64,000 bases of DNA from Acidomonas methanolica (GCF_004346035.1 NZ_SLZN01000001.1:248001-312000), one strand, 5' to 3'. Shown: positions 19,714 through 33,379, numbered from the stretch's first letter. Notes: generated from the sequence alone by a model not told the origin. Translations and numbers: made by a program.

Positions 19714-20892
19714 ATGCGTCCGGCCATCCCCTCTTCCCGACCCGACACCGTCGCGATCCTGAGCACGCTGGTGGCGTTCGACACGACCAGCCGCCTGCCC
19801 AACGCGCCGCTGATCGCCTGGATCGAGGACTATCTGCGCGGCCTCGGCGTGTCCTACTCCCTGTCCCGCGGGGCCGAGGACGGCAAGCTCAACCTCCATG
19901 CCATCCTCGGTCCGCAGACCGGCGGCGGTCTTGCCCTTTCCGGCCATGTCGATTGCGTGCCGGTCGACGGTCAGGCGTGGAGCAGCGATCCCTTCACCCT
20001 GCGCGAGGAGGCGGGACGTCTCCATGGCCGCGGAACGGCGGATATGAAGGGCTTCGTCTCCGCCACCCTCGCCGCGGTGCCGGATATTCTGGCGATGCCC
20101 CTCGCCCGGCCGGTTCATCTCTTCATTACCTTCGACGAGGAGACCAATTGCGCGGGAGCGCGGCATCTCATCGCCGATGTCGCGACGCGCGGCGTGATGC
20201 CCGATCTGTGCGTGGTGGGCGAGCCGAGCATGATGACGCCCATCGTCGCGCATAAGGGGCGTCTCGCCCTGCGCGCCACCTTCACCGGCCGCGCCGCCCA
20301 TTCCTCGACTCCCGCGCGCGGGGCCAACGCACTGCACGCCATGGGCCGCGCCATCGCCCATATCGCCGACGAGGCTGACCGCTTCGCCCGCGAGGGCCGC
20401 CGCGCGGAAGGTTTCGACCCGCCTCACACCACCACCCAGGCCGGGCTGGCCCAGGGCGGCATGATCCTCAACATCGTGCCCGAGCACGCCATGCTGGAAC
20501 TGGAGTGGCGTCCGGTTCCCGGCGACGACGCGCTGGCGGAGTTCGCAAAGCTCCGCGACACGCTCCAGCCCCTGCACGACGCCCTGCACGCTCATGGCCC
20601 GGAATGCGGCATCGCCTATGACGTGACCTGCGACCTGCCGCCGCTGGACCTGCCCCCCGATTCGCATCTGGCCGATATCGTGCGGCAGGTGACGGGCTCC
20701 AACGCAACGGGCCGCGTCTCCTACGGCACGGAGGCGGGCATCTATCAGCACGCGGGACTGCCCACCATCGTCTGCGGCCCCGGCGACATCGCCCAGGCCC
20801 ACAAGCCGGACGAGTTCATCACACGCGAGCAACTCGCCCGCTGCGACGCCTTTCTCAACGCGATGATCCGGAAACTCTGCGTCTCGCCATGA
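19714..20892 (+). CDS. argE: Acetylornithine deacetylase-like M20 metallohydrolase
   Basis: Zinc amidohydrolase expected to release ornithine from N-acetylornithine in arginine synthesis. The 392-aa product has the M20 metal ligands and context: SGHVDCVPVDG, GRGTADMKGF, FDEETNCAGARHL with a catalytic Glu pair, and SYGTEAGIYQHAGLPTIVCGPG near the end, which is specific to ArgE-type sequences. The ATG at 19714 gives a family-length protein; the upstream 46 residues of open frame are not conserved-looking. The stop overlaps the following AstE-like gene (ATGA). Confidence 0.87.
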   Translation: MRPAIPSSRPDTVAILSTLVAFDTTSRLPNAPLIAWIEDYLRGLGVSYSLSRGAEDGKLNLHAILGPQTGGGLALSGHVDCVPVDGQAWSSDPFTLREEAGRLHGRGTADMKGFVSATLAAVPDILAMPLARPVHLFITFDEETNCAGARHLIADVATRGVMPDLCVVGEPSMMTPIVAHKGRLALRATFTGRAAHSSTPARGANALHAMGRAIAHIADEADRFAREGRRAEGFDPPHTTTQAGLAQGGMILNIVPEHAMLELEWRPVPGDDALAEFAKLRDTLQPLHDALHAHGPECGIAYDVTCDLPPLDLPPDSHLADIVRQVTGSNATGRVSYGTEAGIYQHAGLPTIVCGPGDIAQAHKPDEFITREQLARCDAFLNAMIRKLCVSP

Positions 20893-21938
20893 GTTGCAGC
20901 GCCTCGCCCCGCGACCATCACCCGGTACGCATCCGGCGACGGCAATTCTCCGAGACGCTCGACCTCCCGCGCACCCTCCCCGATCTGGAGATCGCGGTCC
21001 CCCCGCCCGATCTTTCCGACTGGCGTGACGGCAATGCCGGAGTTCCGGGCGTGATGCGCTTCGACAGCGGCCACCCCGGCCCGCATGTCGTGCTCGTCAG
21101 CCTCGTTCACGGCAATGAATATGCCGGCGCCATCGCGCTGGATCGGCTGATCCGTGAGGGACTCACACCCAAGAGTGGCAGCGTCAGCATGGTCTTCGCC
21201 AATCTGACCGCCTTTTCCCGCTTCGACGTCACGAACCCCGTCCACTCCCGCTTCGTCGAGGAAGACATGAACCGCCTCTGGGACGCACAGCGTCTGGACA
21301 GCGGCGAAGACAGCCTCGAATTGCGCCGCGCCCGCGAAATCCTGCCGGTCATCCGCAGCGCGGACATCGTCCTCGACCTGCATTCGATGCTCTGGGAATC
21401 GACCCCGCTGCTGATCACGCCCGACCAGCCCCGGTGCCGCGCCGCCGCCCTCACCCTCACCGGACTTTCAGGAGGAACGCCCGACCTCGTCCTGACCGAT
21501 CTCGGCCATGCGGGCGGCGCGCGCCTGATCGAGCATGAGCGGTTCCGCGCCCCCTCCGGCCACGCCCTCAGCATGTTGCTGGAAGCCGGAAGCCACTGGT
21601 CCGAAGCGACGGTCGAGACGTCCTACCGCGTTGCGCGCCACGTGCTCGCCCATGCGGCCGTCCTCCTTCTCGACGCCACGCCGCTCCTCCATCCATGCGC
21701 GAGGGAAGCGTTCGTCACGGATAATGTCATCGCCCGGAGCGGCCATTTCCGCTTCCTCCGCCCCTGGCGTGGCGGCGAGAGCGTGGCCAGGGGAGGCACC
21801 GTCATCGCCCGCGACGGCGACGACGACATCTGCACACCCTATGACCATTGCCTCCTCGTCATGCCCAACCACCGCCCGCGCCGCGGACAACTGGCCGTGC
21901 GTCTCGCGAAACGACTCGGCGACCCACAAGGTCTTTAA
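20889..21938 (+). CDS. Succinylglutamate desuccinylase/aspartoacylase-family hydrolase
   Basis: Zinc-dependent deacylase of the AstE/AspA (M14-like) family. The 349-aa product shows SLVHGNEYAGAIAL (the His and Glu zinc ligands) and IVLDLHSMLWES (third ligand His), plus FVEEDMNRLWD, the substrate-arginine type motif. Its natural N-acyl amino acid is not evident. No other ast genes are nearby, so an arginine-succinylation pathway is unlikely. Tight coupling to the argE-like gene suggests the two deacylases act in one pathway or share a signal. Confidence 0.85.
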   Translation: MSCSASPRDHHPVRIRRRQFSETLDLPRTLPDLEIAVPPPDLSDWRDGNAGVPGVMRFDSGHPGPHVVLVSLVHGNEYAGAIALDRLIREGLTPKSGSVSMVFANLTAFSRFDVTNPVHSRFVEEDMNRLWDAQRLDSGEDSLELRRAREILPVIRSADIVLDLHSMLWESTPLLITPDQPRCRAAALTLTGLSGGTPDLVLTDLGHAGGARLIEHERFRAPSGHALSMLLEAGSHWSEATVETSYRVARHVLAHAAVLLLDATPLLHPCAREAFVTDNVIARSGHFRFLRPWRGGESVARGGTVIARDGDDDICTPYDHCLLVMPNHRPRRGQLAVRLAKRLGDPQGL

Positions 21939-22024
21939 TTGTGGAAATCACGGGCCGCGCAGGGCGACCTGTCCCGCCGCCCTGAAAAGACCTCCCGCTC
22001 GCCGACCGCAGCCCATGCCCCGCC

Positions 22025-25932
<3,908 letters not shown>

Positions 25933-25933
25933 C

Positions 25934-26308
25934 ATGCGCCGCCCGCAGCGAGGCCAGGCGGCGTGGCTGCGCGGGGCCGCCGCTGAAGAACGGGCCGGAA
26001 CCCTTCTTCAGGCGGAGGGCTTCACCCTGCTCGCCGCCCGCCTCCGCACCCCGGCGGGCGAACTCGATCTCGTGGCGGCCGACGACCTCACCCTGCTCGT
26101 CGTCGAGGTCAAGCAGCGCGCCACGCTCGCGGCGGCGGCGACGGCCCTCACGCCCCGTCAGTCCGCCCGCATCCTTGCCGGCACGGCGTGGCTACTGGCC
26201 ACCCGCCCCGACTGGACTCGCCCGAACACGCGCATCGACCTGATCCTGTTCGATCAGGCAGGAGACGCGCGGCGCATCAGGGATGTGCTGCGACAGATGG
26301 ACTCATGA
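25934..26308 (+). CDS. YraN/UPF0102-family protein
   Basis: Small protein with a nuclease-like fold. The 124-aa product has the family core GAAAEERAGTLLQAEGFTLLAARLRTPAGELDLVA and VVEVKQR, which carries the GExDL and ExK catalytic-type residues seen in restriction-type nucleases. Its biological role is not settled. It starts one base after hemB, so it is almost certainly in the same operon. Confidence 0.9.
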   Translation: MRRPQRGQAAWLRGAAAEERAGTLLQAEGFTLLAARLRTPAGELDLVAADDLTLLVVEVKQRATLAAAATALTPRQSARILAGTAWLLATRPDWTRPNTRIDLILFDQAGDARRIRDVLRQMDS

Positions 26309-26343
26309 CCCCCGCAGGGGAGTGCAACTACGTCCACACCAAC

Positions 26344-26365
26344 AAAAAAAACGCCCCGAAGGGCG
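26344..26365 (-). terminator. Intrinsic terminator of the His-rich exported protein gene
   Basis: On the minus strand the stem CGCCC/GGGCG with a stable TTCG loop is followed by a long U-run (plus strand As at 26344-26351). It lies about 25 bases after the stop at 26391. Confidence 0.85.
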
Positions 26366-26390
26366 CTCTCTCACCGGACGACGGATGTTC

Positions 26391-26750
26391 TCAGCCGCGA
26401 TGCCGCCGATGACCATGCGCCGCCTTCGGATGATACACCACGTTGTGAACCATCGCCTGATGGGACGAATGCGTGTGAGTGCTCTTGCCGTGCATTCGGG
26501 CGGAAACCAGCGTCACATGAGCATTATCCGCCTGCGCGAAGCGCACATGGGACGCCGAAGACGCATGGCGGGAATGATGATGGAAGAACGTCGCGCGATG
26601 GTGAAAAACGGGCGGCGCCGTCAACGCATCGAATGTCAGCTTGCTGGCTTCGTAATCAGTGATGACACGCTGGGCGTGAGCCGGAGCAGACATACCGGCG
26701 CCAGCCGACACCAGAAGAACCGCCACGAGCGAATTCGAAAAACGCCGCAT
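26391..26750 (-). CDS. Histidine-rich exported protein of unknown function
   Basis: The 119-aa product starts with a signal peptide (RRFSNSLVAVLLVSAGAGMSAPAHA, AHA cleavage type). The mature part has about 17 histidines in its last 70 residues, scattered and clustered (FHHHSRH, THTHSSH, HGHRRH). That composition suggests periplasmic metal binding or buffering, although no known metal-chaperone motif is present. The ATG at 26750 places the signal sequence at the N-terminus; the open frame continues 20 residues further with a Cys-rich stretch that would bury it. It has its own terminator. Confidence 0.72.
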   Translation of the reverse strand: MRRFSNSLVAVLLVSAGAGMSAPAHAQRVITDYEASKLTFDALTAPPVFHHRATFFHHHSRHASSASHVRFAQADNAHVTLVSARMHGKSTHTHSSHQAMVHNVVYHPKAAHGHRRHRG

Positions 26751-26893
26751 CACCTTGCATACCCCGCAGTTGCTCACCTTAACGCAAGCTAACCGCACGA
26801 TTCGACGCAAGGCAAGACATATCAGGCGCTTTTCGCCCGGAAATGCATTTTATATTGCGGCAGCGTCACGAATTGCGTCAACATTATGGCAGA

Positions 26894-26922
26894 CGCCCCG
26901 GAATTGCGGCAAAGCCGGGGCG
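26894..26922 (-). terminator. Hairpin after grxD
   Basis: Perfect 8-bp inverted repeat (CGCCCCGG and CCGGGGCG) with a 13-nt loop, 11 bases beyond the grxD stop. No U-run follows, so it may be a stability hairpin rather than a true terminator. Confidence 0.4.
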
Positions 26923-26932
26923 GATCTTCCCT

Positions 26933-27268
26933 TCAGGCGGTCGCCTTGGCGATCCCCTTCTCGGCAAACAGCGATTCGAGTTCCCCGCTCTGGAACATGT
27001 CCGTCACGATATCGCAGCCGCCGATGAACTCGCCCTTCACATAGAGCTGGGGGATTGTCGGCCACTGCGAGAACTCCTTGAGGCCCTGCCGCAGCTCTGC
27101 GCTCGTCAACACGTTCTCGCTCTCGAACGGAACACCCAGATGGGTCAGGATCTGCACCACGCGCGCGGAGAAGCCACATTGCGGGAAGAGCTTGTCACCC
27201 TTCATGAACAGCATGACCGGATGCGTGTCGATCTGATGCTGGATGTGCTGGAAGATCGGTTGCGACAT
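26933..27268 (-). CDS. grxD: Monothiol glutaredoxin, Grx4 type
   Basis: Carrier and sensor of [2Fe-2S] clusters, with BolA as classic partner. The 111-aa product has the monothiol active site CGFS with Cys31, preceded by VMLFMKGDKLFPQ, and the glutathione-binding WPTIPQLYVKGEFIGGCDI. Position right after bolA supports a heterodimer role in iron-sulfur trafficking. Confidence 0.96.
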   Translation of the reverse strand: MSQPIFQHIQHQIDTHPVMLFMKGDKLFPQCGFSARVVQILTHLGVPFESENVLTSAELRQGLKEFSQWPTIPQLYVKGEFIGGCDIVTDMFQSGELESLFAEKGIAKATA

Positions 27269-27367
27269 ATCTCAAATCCTCAATAAACGATCGTTCCAAG
27301 GCAATATGGACCCGCGGAACCTCTTTTGTCAGGGGGAGCGGCGTTCTTTCTGATCACACCCCCCTGA

Positions 27368-27619
27368 TCATGCCCCCTGTCCCGCATCAGGGGGAACGAG
27401 CGTCTTCAACGCCATCGCATGCAACTCCGTCCCCATCCGCTCGCCGAACGCATCGTAGACGAGCTTGTGCTGCCGGACGCGCGGCAGACCTCGAAACGCC
27501 TCGCTCGTGACCGTGCAGGCATAGTGATCCCCGTCCCCGGCCAGATCCTGAATCTCCACCTTCGCATCCGGCAACGCGCCGAGAATGGTCCGTTCAATTT
27601 CCTGCGCGCTCATCGGCAT
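27368..27619 (-). CDS. BolA-family protein
   Basis: The 83-aa product has the BolA fold pattern: MSAQEIERTILGALPDAKVEIQDLAGDGDHYACTVTSEAFRGLPRVRQHKLVYDAFGERMGTELHAMALKT shown here only in parts (GDHYACTV, RVRQHKLVYDA, ELHALALKT-like end), with the conserved His used with monothiol glutaredoxins. ATGs at 27619 and 27613 are both possible; the first has GGGGAA six bases upstream. It sits three bases after purL, and grxD follows 99 bases later across a pair of hairpins. Confidence 0.92.
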   Translation of the reverse strand: MPMSAQEIERTILGALPDAKVEIQDLAGDGDHYACTVTSEAFRGLPRVRQHKLVYDAFGERMGTELHAMALKTLVPPDAGQGA

Positions 27620-27621
27620 CT

Positions 27622-29823
27622 TCAGTTCCCCATGAAGCCGGGGAAGAACGACTCGTGCGCCTCGCGCAGGCGGGAGACCGATATCTTCAACCCGCCCCAG
27701 AAACTCAGCACGTCCCCGCCGCCTCGTCCGAGCCGCCGTATCGGCACGTGCGCCGCCTCCGCAACCTCGGTCATCGCCGCGCCATCCTTCGTGGCGACGA
27801 TGTAACACGCCTGCTCCTCGGCGAAGTAATGCGCATGATAGGGCGGGCTGTCATACCGGGGCTGCACGAGTTCACATCCCACTCCGCTGGCGATCAACAT
27901 TTCCGCCACGGCCACGAGCAGGCCGCCATCAGAGAGATCGTGACAGGCAAGAACGTTCCCCGCGAGAATTTGCGCCCGGACGAAATCGCCGTTCCGCTTT
28001 TCCGCGACGAGATCGACGATCGGCGGCGCTCCTTCCTCGCGCCCCGCAACCTCGCGCAGCCAGAGCGACTGCCCGAGATCGCCGCGCAACTCGCCGACCA
28101 GGACGAGATCGCAGTCCTCGGGCATGCCGTACCCGACAGCCTTCGTCACATCGTCGATCACGCCCAGACCGCCGATCGCAGGCGTCGGCAGGATGGACAC
28201 GCGCAACCCGCTCGGTAGTTTCGTCTCGTTATAAAGCGAGACATTCCCGCTCACGACCGGGAAATCCAGCGCCTTGCATGCCTCCGCCATGCCCTTCACG
28301 ACTTCGGCGAACTGCCCCATGATTTCCGGTTTTTCAGGATTGCCGAAATTGAGATTGTCCGTGATCGCCAGCGGAGTCGCGCCCGTCGCGGTGATGTTGC
28401 GCCACGCCTCGGCCACCGCCTGCCTCGCGCCCGCATGCGGATCGGCCTGACAATAGCGCGGCGTGCAGTCCGTCGTCAGCGCCAGCCCGCGCCGCGTGCC
28501 GGGCACGCGCACGATGGCGGCGTCCGCCGTGCCGGGACCGCGCACCGTCTGGCCACCCACGTCGCTGTCGTACTGGTTCCACACCCAGGCGCGCGAGGCG
28601 AGATCGGGACAGGCCAGCAGATGCAGCAGCGCATTGCCGATCCCCTCCGGATCGGGCACCCAGCCCAGCCGCGCGGGCGGCTCGGCGACCAGCCTCGGAC
28701 GGTCGTAAAGCGGCGCATCGTCCGCCAGCGGCGCCAACGGGATATCCGCCTCCACCACGCCCTTGTGCGTCACCGTGATCCGCCCCGTATCGGTCAGATG
28801 GCCGATCACGGCGAAATCCAGATCCCATTTCTCGAAGATCGCGCGCGCCGCCTCGGTGCGCTCGGGCCGGAGCACCATGAGCATCCGCTCCTGGCTCTCG
28901 GAGAGCATCATTTCATAGGCCGTCATGCCCGTTTCACGCTGCGGCACGTCGTCCAGCACCAGCTCGATGCCGACGCCGCCCTTCCCCGCCATCTCGACGG
29001 AAGAGGAGGTCAGCCCCGCCGCGCCCATATCCTGAATCGCGACGATCGCGTCCGTTGCCATCAATTCCAGACAGGCTTCGATCAGCAGCTTCTCGGTGAA
29101 CGGATCGCCCACCTGCACCGTCGGGCGCTTGGACGCCGCCTGCTCGTCGAACTCCGACGAGGACATGGTGGCGCCGTGAATGCCGTCACGCCCCGTCCTG
29201 GAGCCGACATACACGACCGGATTGCCGACCCCCGCCGCCGCGGAGAGGAAAATCCGGTCCTTAGGCGCGATTCCCACCGTCATCGCGTTGACCAGCGGAT
29301 TCCCGTCAAAGGCCTTGTGGAAATTGACCTCGCCGCCCACCGTCGGCACGCCGACGCAATTGCCGTAGCCGCCGATCCCGCGCACCACGCCATCGACGAT
29401 GTGCCGCGTGCCGGGCGCCTTCGGATCGCCGAACCGCAGGGCGTTCAGGTTGGCCACCGGCCGCGCGCCCATGGTGAACACGTCGCGCAGAATGCCGCCC
29501 ACCCCCGTCGCCGCGCCCTGATAGGGCTCGATGAAGGAAGGGTGATTATGGCTCTCCATCTTGAAGACCGCCGCCAGGCCGTCACCGATATCCACCACCC
29601 CGGCATTCTCGCCCGGTCCGTGGATCACCCATGGCGCCTTGGTCGGCAGGTTGCGCAGATGAATGCGCGAGGATTTGTAGGAGCAGTGCTCAGACCACAT
29701 GACCGAGAAGATGCCGAGTTCGGTCAGAGTCGGCGTCCGCCCCATGACGGCGAGGATCTTGTCGTACTCCCCCCCCGTCAGGCCGAAACGTTCCGCAAGC
29801 GCGGCATCGACGGTCATGCTCAT
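27622..29823 (-). CDS. purL: Phosphoribosylformylglycinamidine synthase subunit PurL
   Basis: ATP-dependent subunit of the enzyme that converts FGAR to FGAM in purine synthesis. At 733 aa it is the small PurL form that needs separate PurS and PurQ, both present here. Motifs: [41 protein letters not shown] and [11 protein letters not shown]. The start overlaps the purQ stop (ATGA). Confidence 0.98.
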   Translation of the reverse strand: MSMTVDAALAERFGLTGGEYDKILAVMGRTPTLTELGIFSVMWSEHCSYKSSRIHLRNLPTKAPWVIHGPGENAGVVDIGDGLAAVFKMESHNHPSFIEPYQGAATGVGGILRDVFTMGARPVANLNALRFGDPKAPGTRHIVDGVVRGIGGYGNCVGVPTVGGEVNFHKAFDGNPLVNAMTVGIAPKDRIFLSAAAGVGNPVVYVGSRTGRDGIHGATMSSSEFDEQAASKRPTVQVGDPFTEKLLIEACLELMATDAIVAIQDMGAAGLTSSSVEMAGKGGVGIELVLDDVPQRETGMTAYEMMLSESQERMLMVLRPERTEAARAIFEKWDLDFAVIGHLTDTGRITVTHKGVVEADIPLAPLADDAPLYDRPRLVAEPPARLGWVPDPEGIGNALLHLLACPDLASRAWVWNQYDSDVGGQTVRGPGTADAAIVRVPGTRRGLALTTDCTPRYCQADPHAGARQAVAEAWRNITATGATPLAITDNLNFGNPEKPEIMGQFAEVVKGMAEACKALDFPVVSGNVSLYNETKLPSGLRVSILPTPAIGGLGVIDDVTKAVGYGMPEDCDLVLVGELRGDLGQSLWLREVAGREEGAPPIVDLVAEKRNGDFVRAQILAGNVLACHDLSDGGLLVAVAEMLIASGVGCELVQPRYDSPPYHAHYFAEEQACYIVATKDGAAMTEVAEAAHVPIRRLGRGGGDVLSFWGGLKISVSRLREAHESFFPGFMGN

Positions 29824-30521
29824 GCGACGAGGCTCTCCACCAGACTGCGGAACATCGGCACGCCGTCGGTCGCGCCGAGATCGGGATCGACAAGATTCTC
29901 GGGATGCGGCATCAGCCCGCAGACACGCCCGTTTTCACTCAGCACGCCGGCGATCGCGTTGATGCTGCCGTTCGGATTCAGCGTACGGTCGTCGGCCGAA
30001 ACCGCGCCATCGACGGCGCAATATCTGAACGCCACCCGCCCCTCGCCCTCAAGCCGCGCGAGTCCTTCGGCCGAAACGGTGTAATTGCCGTCGCCATGCG
30101 CCATCGGCGAGCGGAACACGGCCCCCTTACGCCAGCCCGAGGTGAAGACCGTCGCCTCGTTCTCGACCTTCAGGAAACAATCCTGCGCCAGGAACCGCAT
30201 CCCCGCATTGCGCAGCAGCGCACCGGGCAGAAGCTGGGCCTCCGTCAGAATCTGGAAGCCGTTGCACACGCCCAGAACATGGCCGCCCCGCGCCGCGAAC
30301 GCCTTGATCTCCCGCATGATCGGCGAATGCGCCGCCATGGCGCCGGACCGCAGATAGTCACCGAAGCTGAAGCCGCCGGGCAGGACGACGAGATCGAGCG
30401 CAGGCAGGCTGGTGTCGCGATGCCAGAGCATCTGCGGCGGGCGGCCGCTCGTCAGCCGCAGCGCCTGCGCCATGTCGCGCTCACGATTGGTTCCGGGAAA
30501 AACGACGATGCCAGCCTTCAT
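29820..30521 (-). CDS. purQ: Phosphoribosylformylglycinamidine synthase subunit PurQ
   Basis: Glutaminase subunit that hands ammonia to PurL. The 233-aa product has the class I amidotransferase nucleophile in GVCNGFQIL and the start [16 protein letters not shown] typical of PurQ. The ATG at 30521 overlaps the stop of the Rap1a-like gene, and its stop overlaps purL, so translation is probably chained through the operon. Confidence 0.97.
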   Translation of the reverse strand: MKAGIVVFPGTNRERDMAQALRLTSGRPPQMLWHRDTSLPALDLVVLPGGFSFGDYLRSGAMAAHSPIMREIKAFAARGGHVLGVCNGFQILTEAQLLPGALLRNAGMRFLAQDCFLKVENEATVFTSGWRKGAVFRSPMAHGDGNYTVSAEGLARLEGEGRVAFRYCAVDGAVSADDRTLNPNGSINAIAGVLSENGRVCGLMPHPENLVDPDLGATDGVPMFRSLVESLVA

Positions 30522-30898
30522 TTCGCTCCCCCGGACGCGCACGGATAGGAATCGTGCAGCGCGGCGAAAACCGATTCCCCGACCGGCTTTTTCCACACGT
30601 CGCGATGCGCGCGCAGCCACGAGACCACATGCCCGCGCATGGACGGCGTGGTCGCACCCGCAGGAACGCAGAACCCGGCCACGGAAGCGCTGTCCCCCCC
30701 TGCCTTGTCATTCAGATGCGCCAGCGCCCCGGCATCCGCGACACCCGAAATATAGGCGTCGCACACCTCCAGCCGCGTCTGGGACGTGCAGATGCGCCCG
30801 AACTGCTCCGCCGTCATCGGAGAAAGACGCTGCGCGAACGCCGACCCGGCGGAAAGAGCAACGGTCGAAAGGAGAAGCCCCGCTATGGTCTTCCTCAC
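30518..30898 (-). CDS. Exported Rap1a/Tai-like protein inside the pur operon
   Basis: The 126-aa product has a clear signal peptide ([21 protein letters not shown]) and a mature domain with the Rap1a/Tai pattern: [32 protein letters not shown] and AALHDSYPC, with four conserved-looking cysteines. Family founders are immunity proteins to type VI amidase effectors, but most relatives are of unknown role. The start is GTG 30898 with GGAGG seven bases upstream. It overlaps purS on one side and purQ on the other (GTGA, ATGA). No effector gene is visible. Confidence 0.8.
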   Translation of the reverse strand: MRKTIAGLLLSTVALSAGSAFAQRLSPMTAEQFGRICTSQTRLEVCDAYISGVADAGALAHLNDKAGGDSASVAGFCVPAGATTPSMRGHVVSWLRAHRDVWKKPVGESVFAALHDSYPCASGGAK

Positions 30899-31137
30899 GG
30901 CGCCGCCTCCACCGCGAAATCCTCGATCACCAGATTGGCCAACAGGGCGCGCGCCATGTCCTCACCCTTCGCGACCGCCGCGGCGGGATCGCTCTGCGGC
31001 ACGTCGATCTCAATCACCTTACCCGCCCGCACCTCGCCGAGGCCATGGAAACCGAGCACATCCAGCGCATGGCCGATCGCCTTGCCCTGCGGGTCCAGCA
31101 CGCCGTCCTTCAGCATGACCGTGACACGAATCTTCAT
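30895..31137 (-). CDS. purS: Phosphoribosylformylglycinamidine synthase subunit PurS
   Basis: Small structural subunit that bridges PurQ and PurL. The 80-aa product matches the family: [21 protein letters not shown], then [11 protein letters not shown] and [10 protein letters not shown]. The start overlaps the purC stop and the stop overlaps the Rap1a-like gene. Confidence 0.96.
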   Translation of the reverse strand: MKIRVTVMLKDGVLDPQGKAIGHALDVLGFHGLGEVRAGKVIEIDVPQSDPAAAVAKGEDMARALLANLVIEDFAVEAAP

Positions 31138-31898
31138 TGCATCAACTCCGGACCCTTCATGTCGCCATTTCCCGCTTCGGGCAGGATTCCCAGCCGCCGC
31201 GCCACTTCCTGATAGGCTTCCTCGACTTTGCCGAGATCGCGCCGGAACCGATCCTTGTCGAGCTTCTCGCTGGTCTTGACGTCCCACAGCCGACAATTAT
31301 CGGGGGAGATTTCGTCGGCAAGGACGATCCGCATTTCCTCCCCTTCCCACAGACGGCCGAATTCCAGCTTGAAGTCCACCAATTGTATGCCGACACCCAG
31401 GAATATACCGCTTAAAAAATCATTCGTACGCAGAGCGAGCCCGGTCATGTCGTCCAGATCCTGCGTCGAGGCCCAGCCGAAGGCCGTGATATGCTCCTCC
31501 GACACCATCGGATCGTTCAGGCTGTCGTTCTTGTAATAATATTCGATGATGGAGCGGGGCAGCCGCGTCCCCTCGGGAATACCCAGCCGCTTGGCGATCG
31601 ACCCCGCCGCGACGTTGCGGATCACGACTTCCAGCGGAACGATCTCGACCTCGCGGATGAGCTGCTCGCGCATGTTCAGGCGGCGCACGAAATGCGTGGG
31701 GATGCCGATGTCGTGCAGACGCAGCATCAGGAATTCGCTGATCCGGTTGTTCAGCACGCCCTTGCCGGTGATGATGCCCTTTTTCGCACCATTCCCGGCC
31801 GTCGCGTCATCCTTGAAATACTGGACGAGCGTACCGGGTTCCGGTCCTTCGAAGAGGATCTTCGCTTTTCCCTCATAGAGCTGACGACGGCGGGCCAT
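31134..31898 (-). CDS. purC: SAICAR synthetase
   Basis: Phosphoribosylaminoimidazole-succinocarboxamide synthase, which adds aspartate to CAIR. The 254-aa product has the start [39 protein letters not shown] and [12 protein letters not shown]. It leads the chain purC-purS-(Rap1a-like)-purQ-purL, all joined by 4-base overlaps. Confidence 0.97.
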   Translation of the reverse strand: MARRRQLYEGKAKILFEGPEPGTLVQYFKDDATAGNGAKKGIITGKGVLNNRISEFLMLRLHDIGIPTHFVRRLNMREQLIREVEIVPLEVVIRNVAAGSIAKRLGIPEGTRLPRSIIEYYYKNDSLNDPMVSEEHITAFGWASTQDLDDMTGLALRTNDFLSGIFLGVGIQLVDFKLEFGRLWEGEEMRIVLADEISPDNCRLWDVKTSEKLDKDRFRRDLGKVEEAYQEVARRLGILPEAGNGDMKGPELMQ

Positions 31899-32014
31899 GG
31901 CGATCTTTCGACTGGAAAAGTGGAAACAACATACGGTTTGCGCGAGCCTATAGCAACGCAGCCACCCGGTTCATACCCTGTTGGGCCCGGCCCTTTAGCG
32001 CCCGGCGCGCGCGG

Positions 32015-32036
32015 GCAGCTAAGCGGCAGCTAAGCG
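32015..32036. repeat. 11-bp tandem duplication at the purB stop
   Basis: Two exact adjacent copies of GCAGCTAAGCG (32015-32025 and 32026-32036). The second covers the purB stop codon, so the gene end has been duplicated into the purB-purC gap. Confidence 0.75.
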
Positions 32037-33379
32037 TCGGGCGCGTCCGCGCCGAACACCTTGGCGTAGATGCGATCCACCGCCGCGAGATGCCGCGCGC
32101 TGTCCATCGCCTCATCCAGCACGTCCGTGTCGATTCGGCCCGCCACCTCTGGATCGGCGGCCAGATTCGCGCGGAAGCTCCGCCCGTCCGGCTCGCCCAG
32201 CTTCGTCCAGGTCGCCATCGCGTTGCGCTGCACGATGCGATAGGCGTCCTCGCGCGAGATCCCGGCCCGCGCGAGCGCCAGCAGCACCTCGCCCGAATGC
32301 ACGACCCCGCCGAGCGACTCGAGATTGGCCATCATCCGCTCCGGATAGACGACCAGCTTCTCCATCATGCCGGCCAGACGCATCAATGCGAAATCCAGGC
32401 CGATCGTCGCATCGGGGCCGATGTTCCGCTCCACCGAGGAATGGCTGATGTCGCGCTCATGCCACAACGCCACGTTCTCCAGCGCCGGAACGGCATAGGA
32501 CCGCACGAGCCGCGCCAGCCCGGTAAGATTCTCGGAGAGCACCGGGTTGCGCTTGTGCGGCATGGCAGAGCTGCCCTTCTGGCCGGGATGGAAGAACTCC
32601 TCCGCCTCCCGCACCTCGGACCGCTGGAGATGCCGCACCTCGGTCGCCAGACGCTCGATTCCGCTCGCGATCACCGCCAGCGCGCAGAAGAACGCCGCAT
32701 GACGGTCGCGCGGGATGACCTGCGTGGAAACATCCTCCGCCGCCAGACCCAGCTTTTCCGCGACAAAATCCTCGACCCGCGGGTCGATATGCGCATACGT
32801 CCCCACCGCGCCGGAAATGGCGCAGACGGCGATCTCCCTCCGCGCCTCGACCAGCCGCGCCCGATTGCGCGCGAACTCGGCGTAATGCCCCGCCATCTTC
32901 AGCCCGAAGCTCGTCGGCTCGGCGTGGATGCCATGGCTGCGCCCGATCGTCACGGTCATCTTGTGCCGGAGCGCCTGCGCCTTGAGCGCCGCCAGAACCG
33001 CGTCGAGATCGGCCAGCAGCAGATCCGCCGCCTGAACGAGCTGGACCGAGAAACACGTGTCCAGCACGTCGGACGACGTCATGCCCAGATGCACGAACCG
33101 GCTCTCGGGGCCGACCTTTTCCGCCAGCCAGGTGAGGAAGGCGATCACGTCATGCCGCGTCTCGGCCTCGATCTCGTCGATCCGCGCCAGATCGGCCTCC
33201 GAGAACGCCGCCATGGCAACGTCGCCCTTCTCGCGGATGATCCGCGCGGCCTCCTCCGGAATCGCGCCGAATGTCGCCATCGCTTCGCATGCCAGCGCCT
33301 CGATCTCGAACCAGATGCGATAGCGGTTGACCGGCGACCAGATCGCGGTCATCGCGGGGCGGCTATAACGCGGGACCAT
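32030..33379 (-). CDS. purB: Adenylosuccinate lyase
   Basis: Acts twice in purine synthesis, on SAICAR and on adenylosuccinate. The 449-aa product has the fumarase-superfamily signature GSSAMPHKRNPVLSENL and THLGMTSSDV-type motif (VHLGMTSSDVLDT), with the general-acid His in RSHGIHAEP. GGAG lies seven bases before the ATG at 33379. A 131-base gap separates it from purC, room for an internal promoter. Confidence 0.97.
   Translation of the reverse strand: MVPRYSRPAMTAIWSPVNRYRIWFEIEALACEAMATFGAIPEEAARIIREKGDVAMAAFSEADLARIDEIEAETRHDVIAFLTWLAEKVGPESRFVHLGMTSSDVLDTCFSVQLVQAADLLLADLDAVLAALKAQALRHKMTVTIGRSHGIHAEPTSFGLKMAGHYAEFARNRARLVEARREIAVCAISGAVGTYAHIDPRVEDFVAEKLGLAAEDVSTQVIPRDRHAAFFCALAVIASGIERLATEVRHLQRSEVREAEEFFHPGQKGSSAMPHKRNPVLSENLTGLARLVRSYAVPALENVALWHERDISHSSVERNIGPDATIGLDFALMRLAGMMEKLVVYPERMMANLESLGGVVHSGEVLLALARAGISREDAYRIVQRNAMATWTKLGEPDGRSFRANLAADPEVAGRIDTDVLDEAMDSARHLAAVDRIYAKVFGADAPDA

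Noticed and set aside
28435-30084. A 549-residue plus-strand frame opposite purL and purQ
   Set aside because: Composition is His/Arg-rich with no motif, and both opposite genes are certain.
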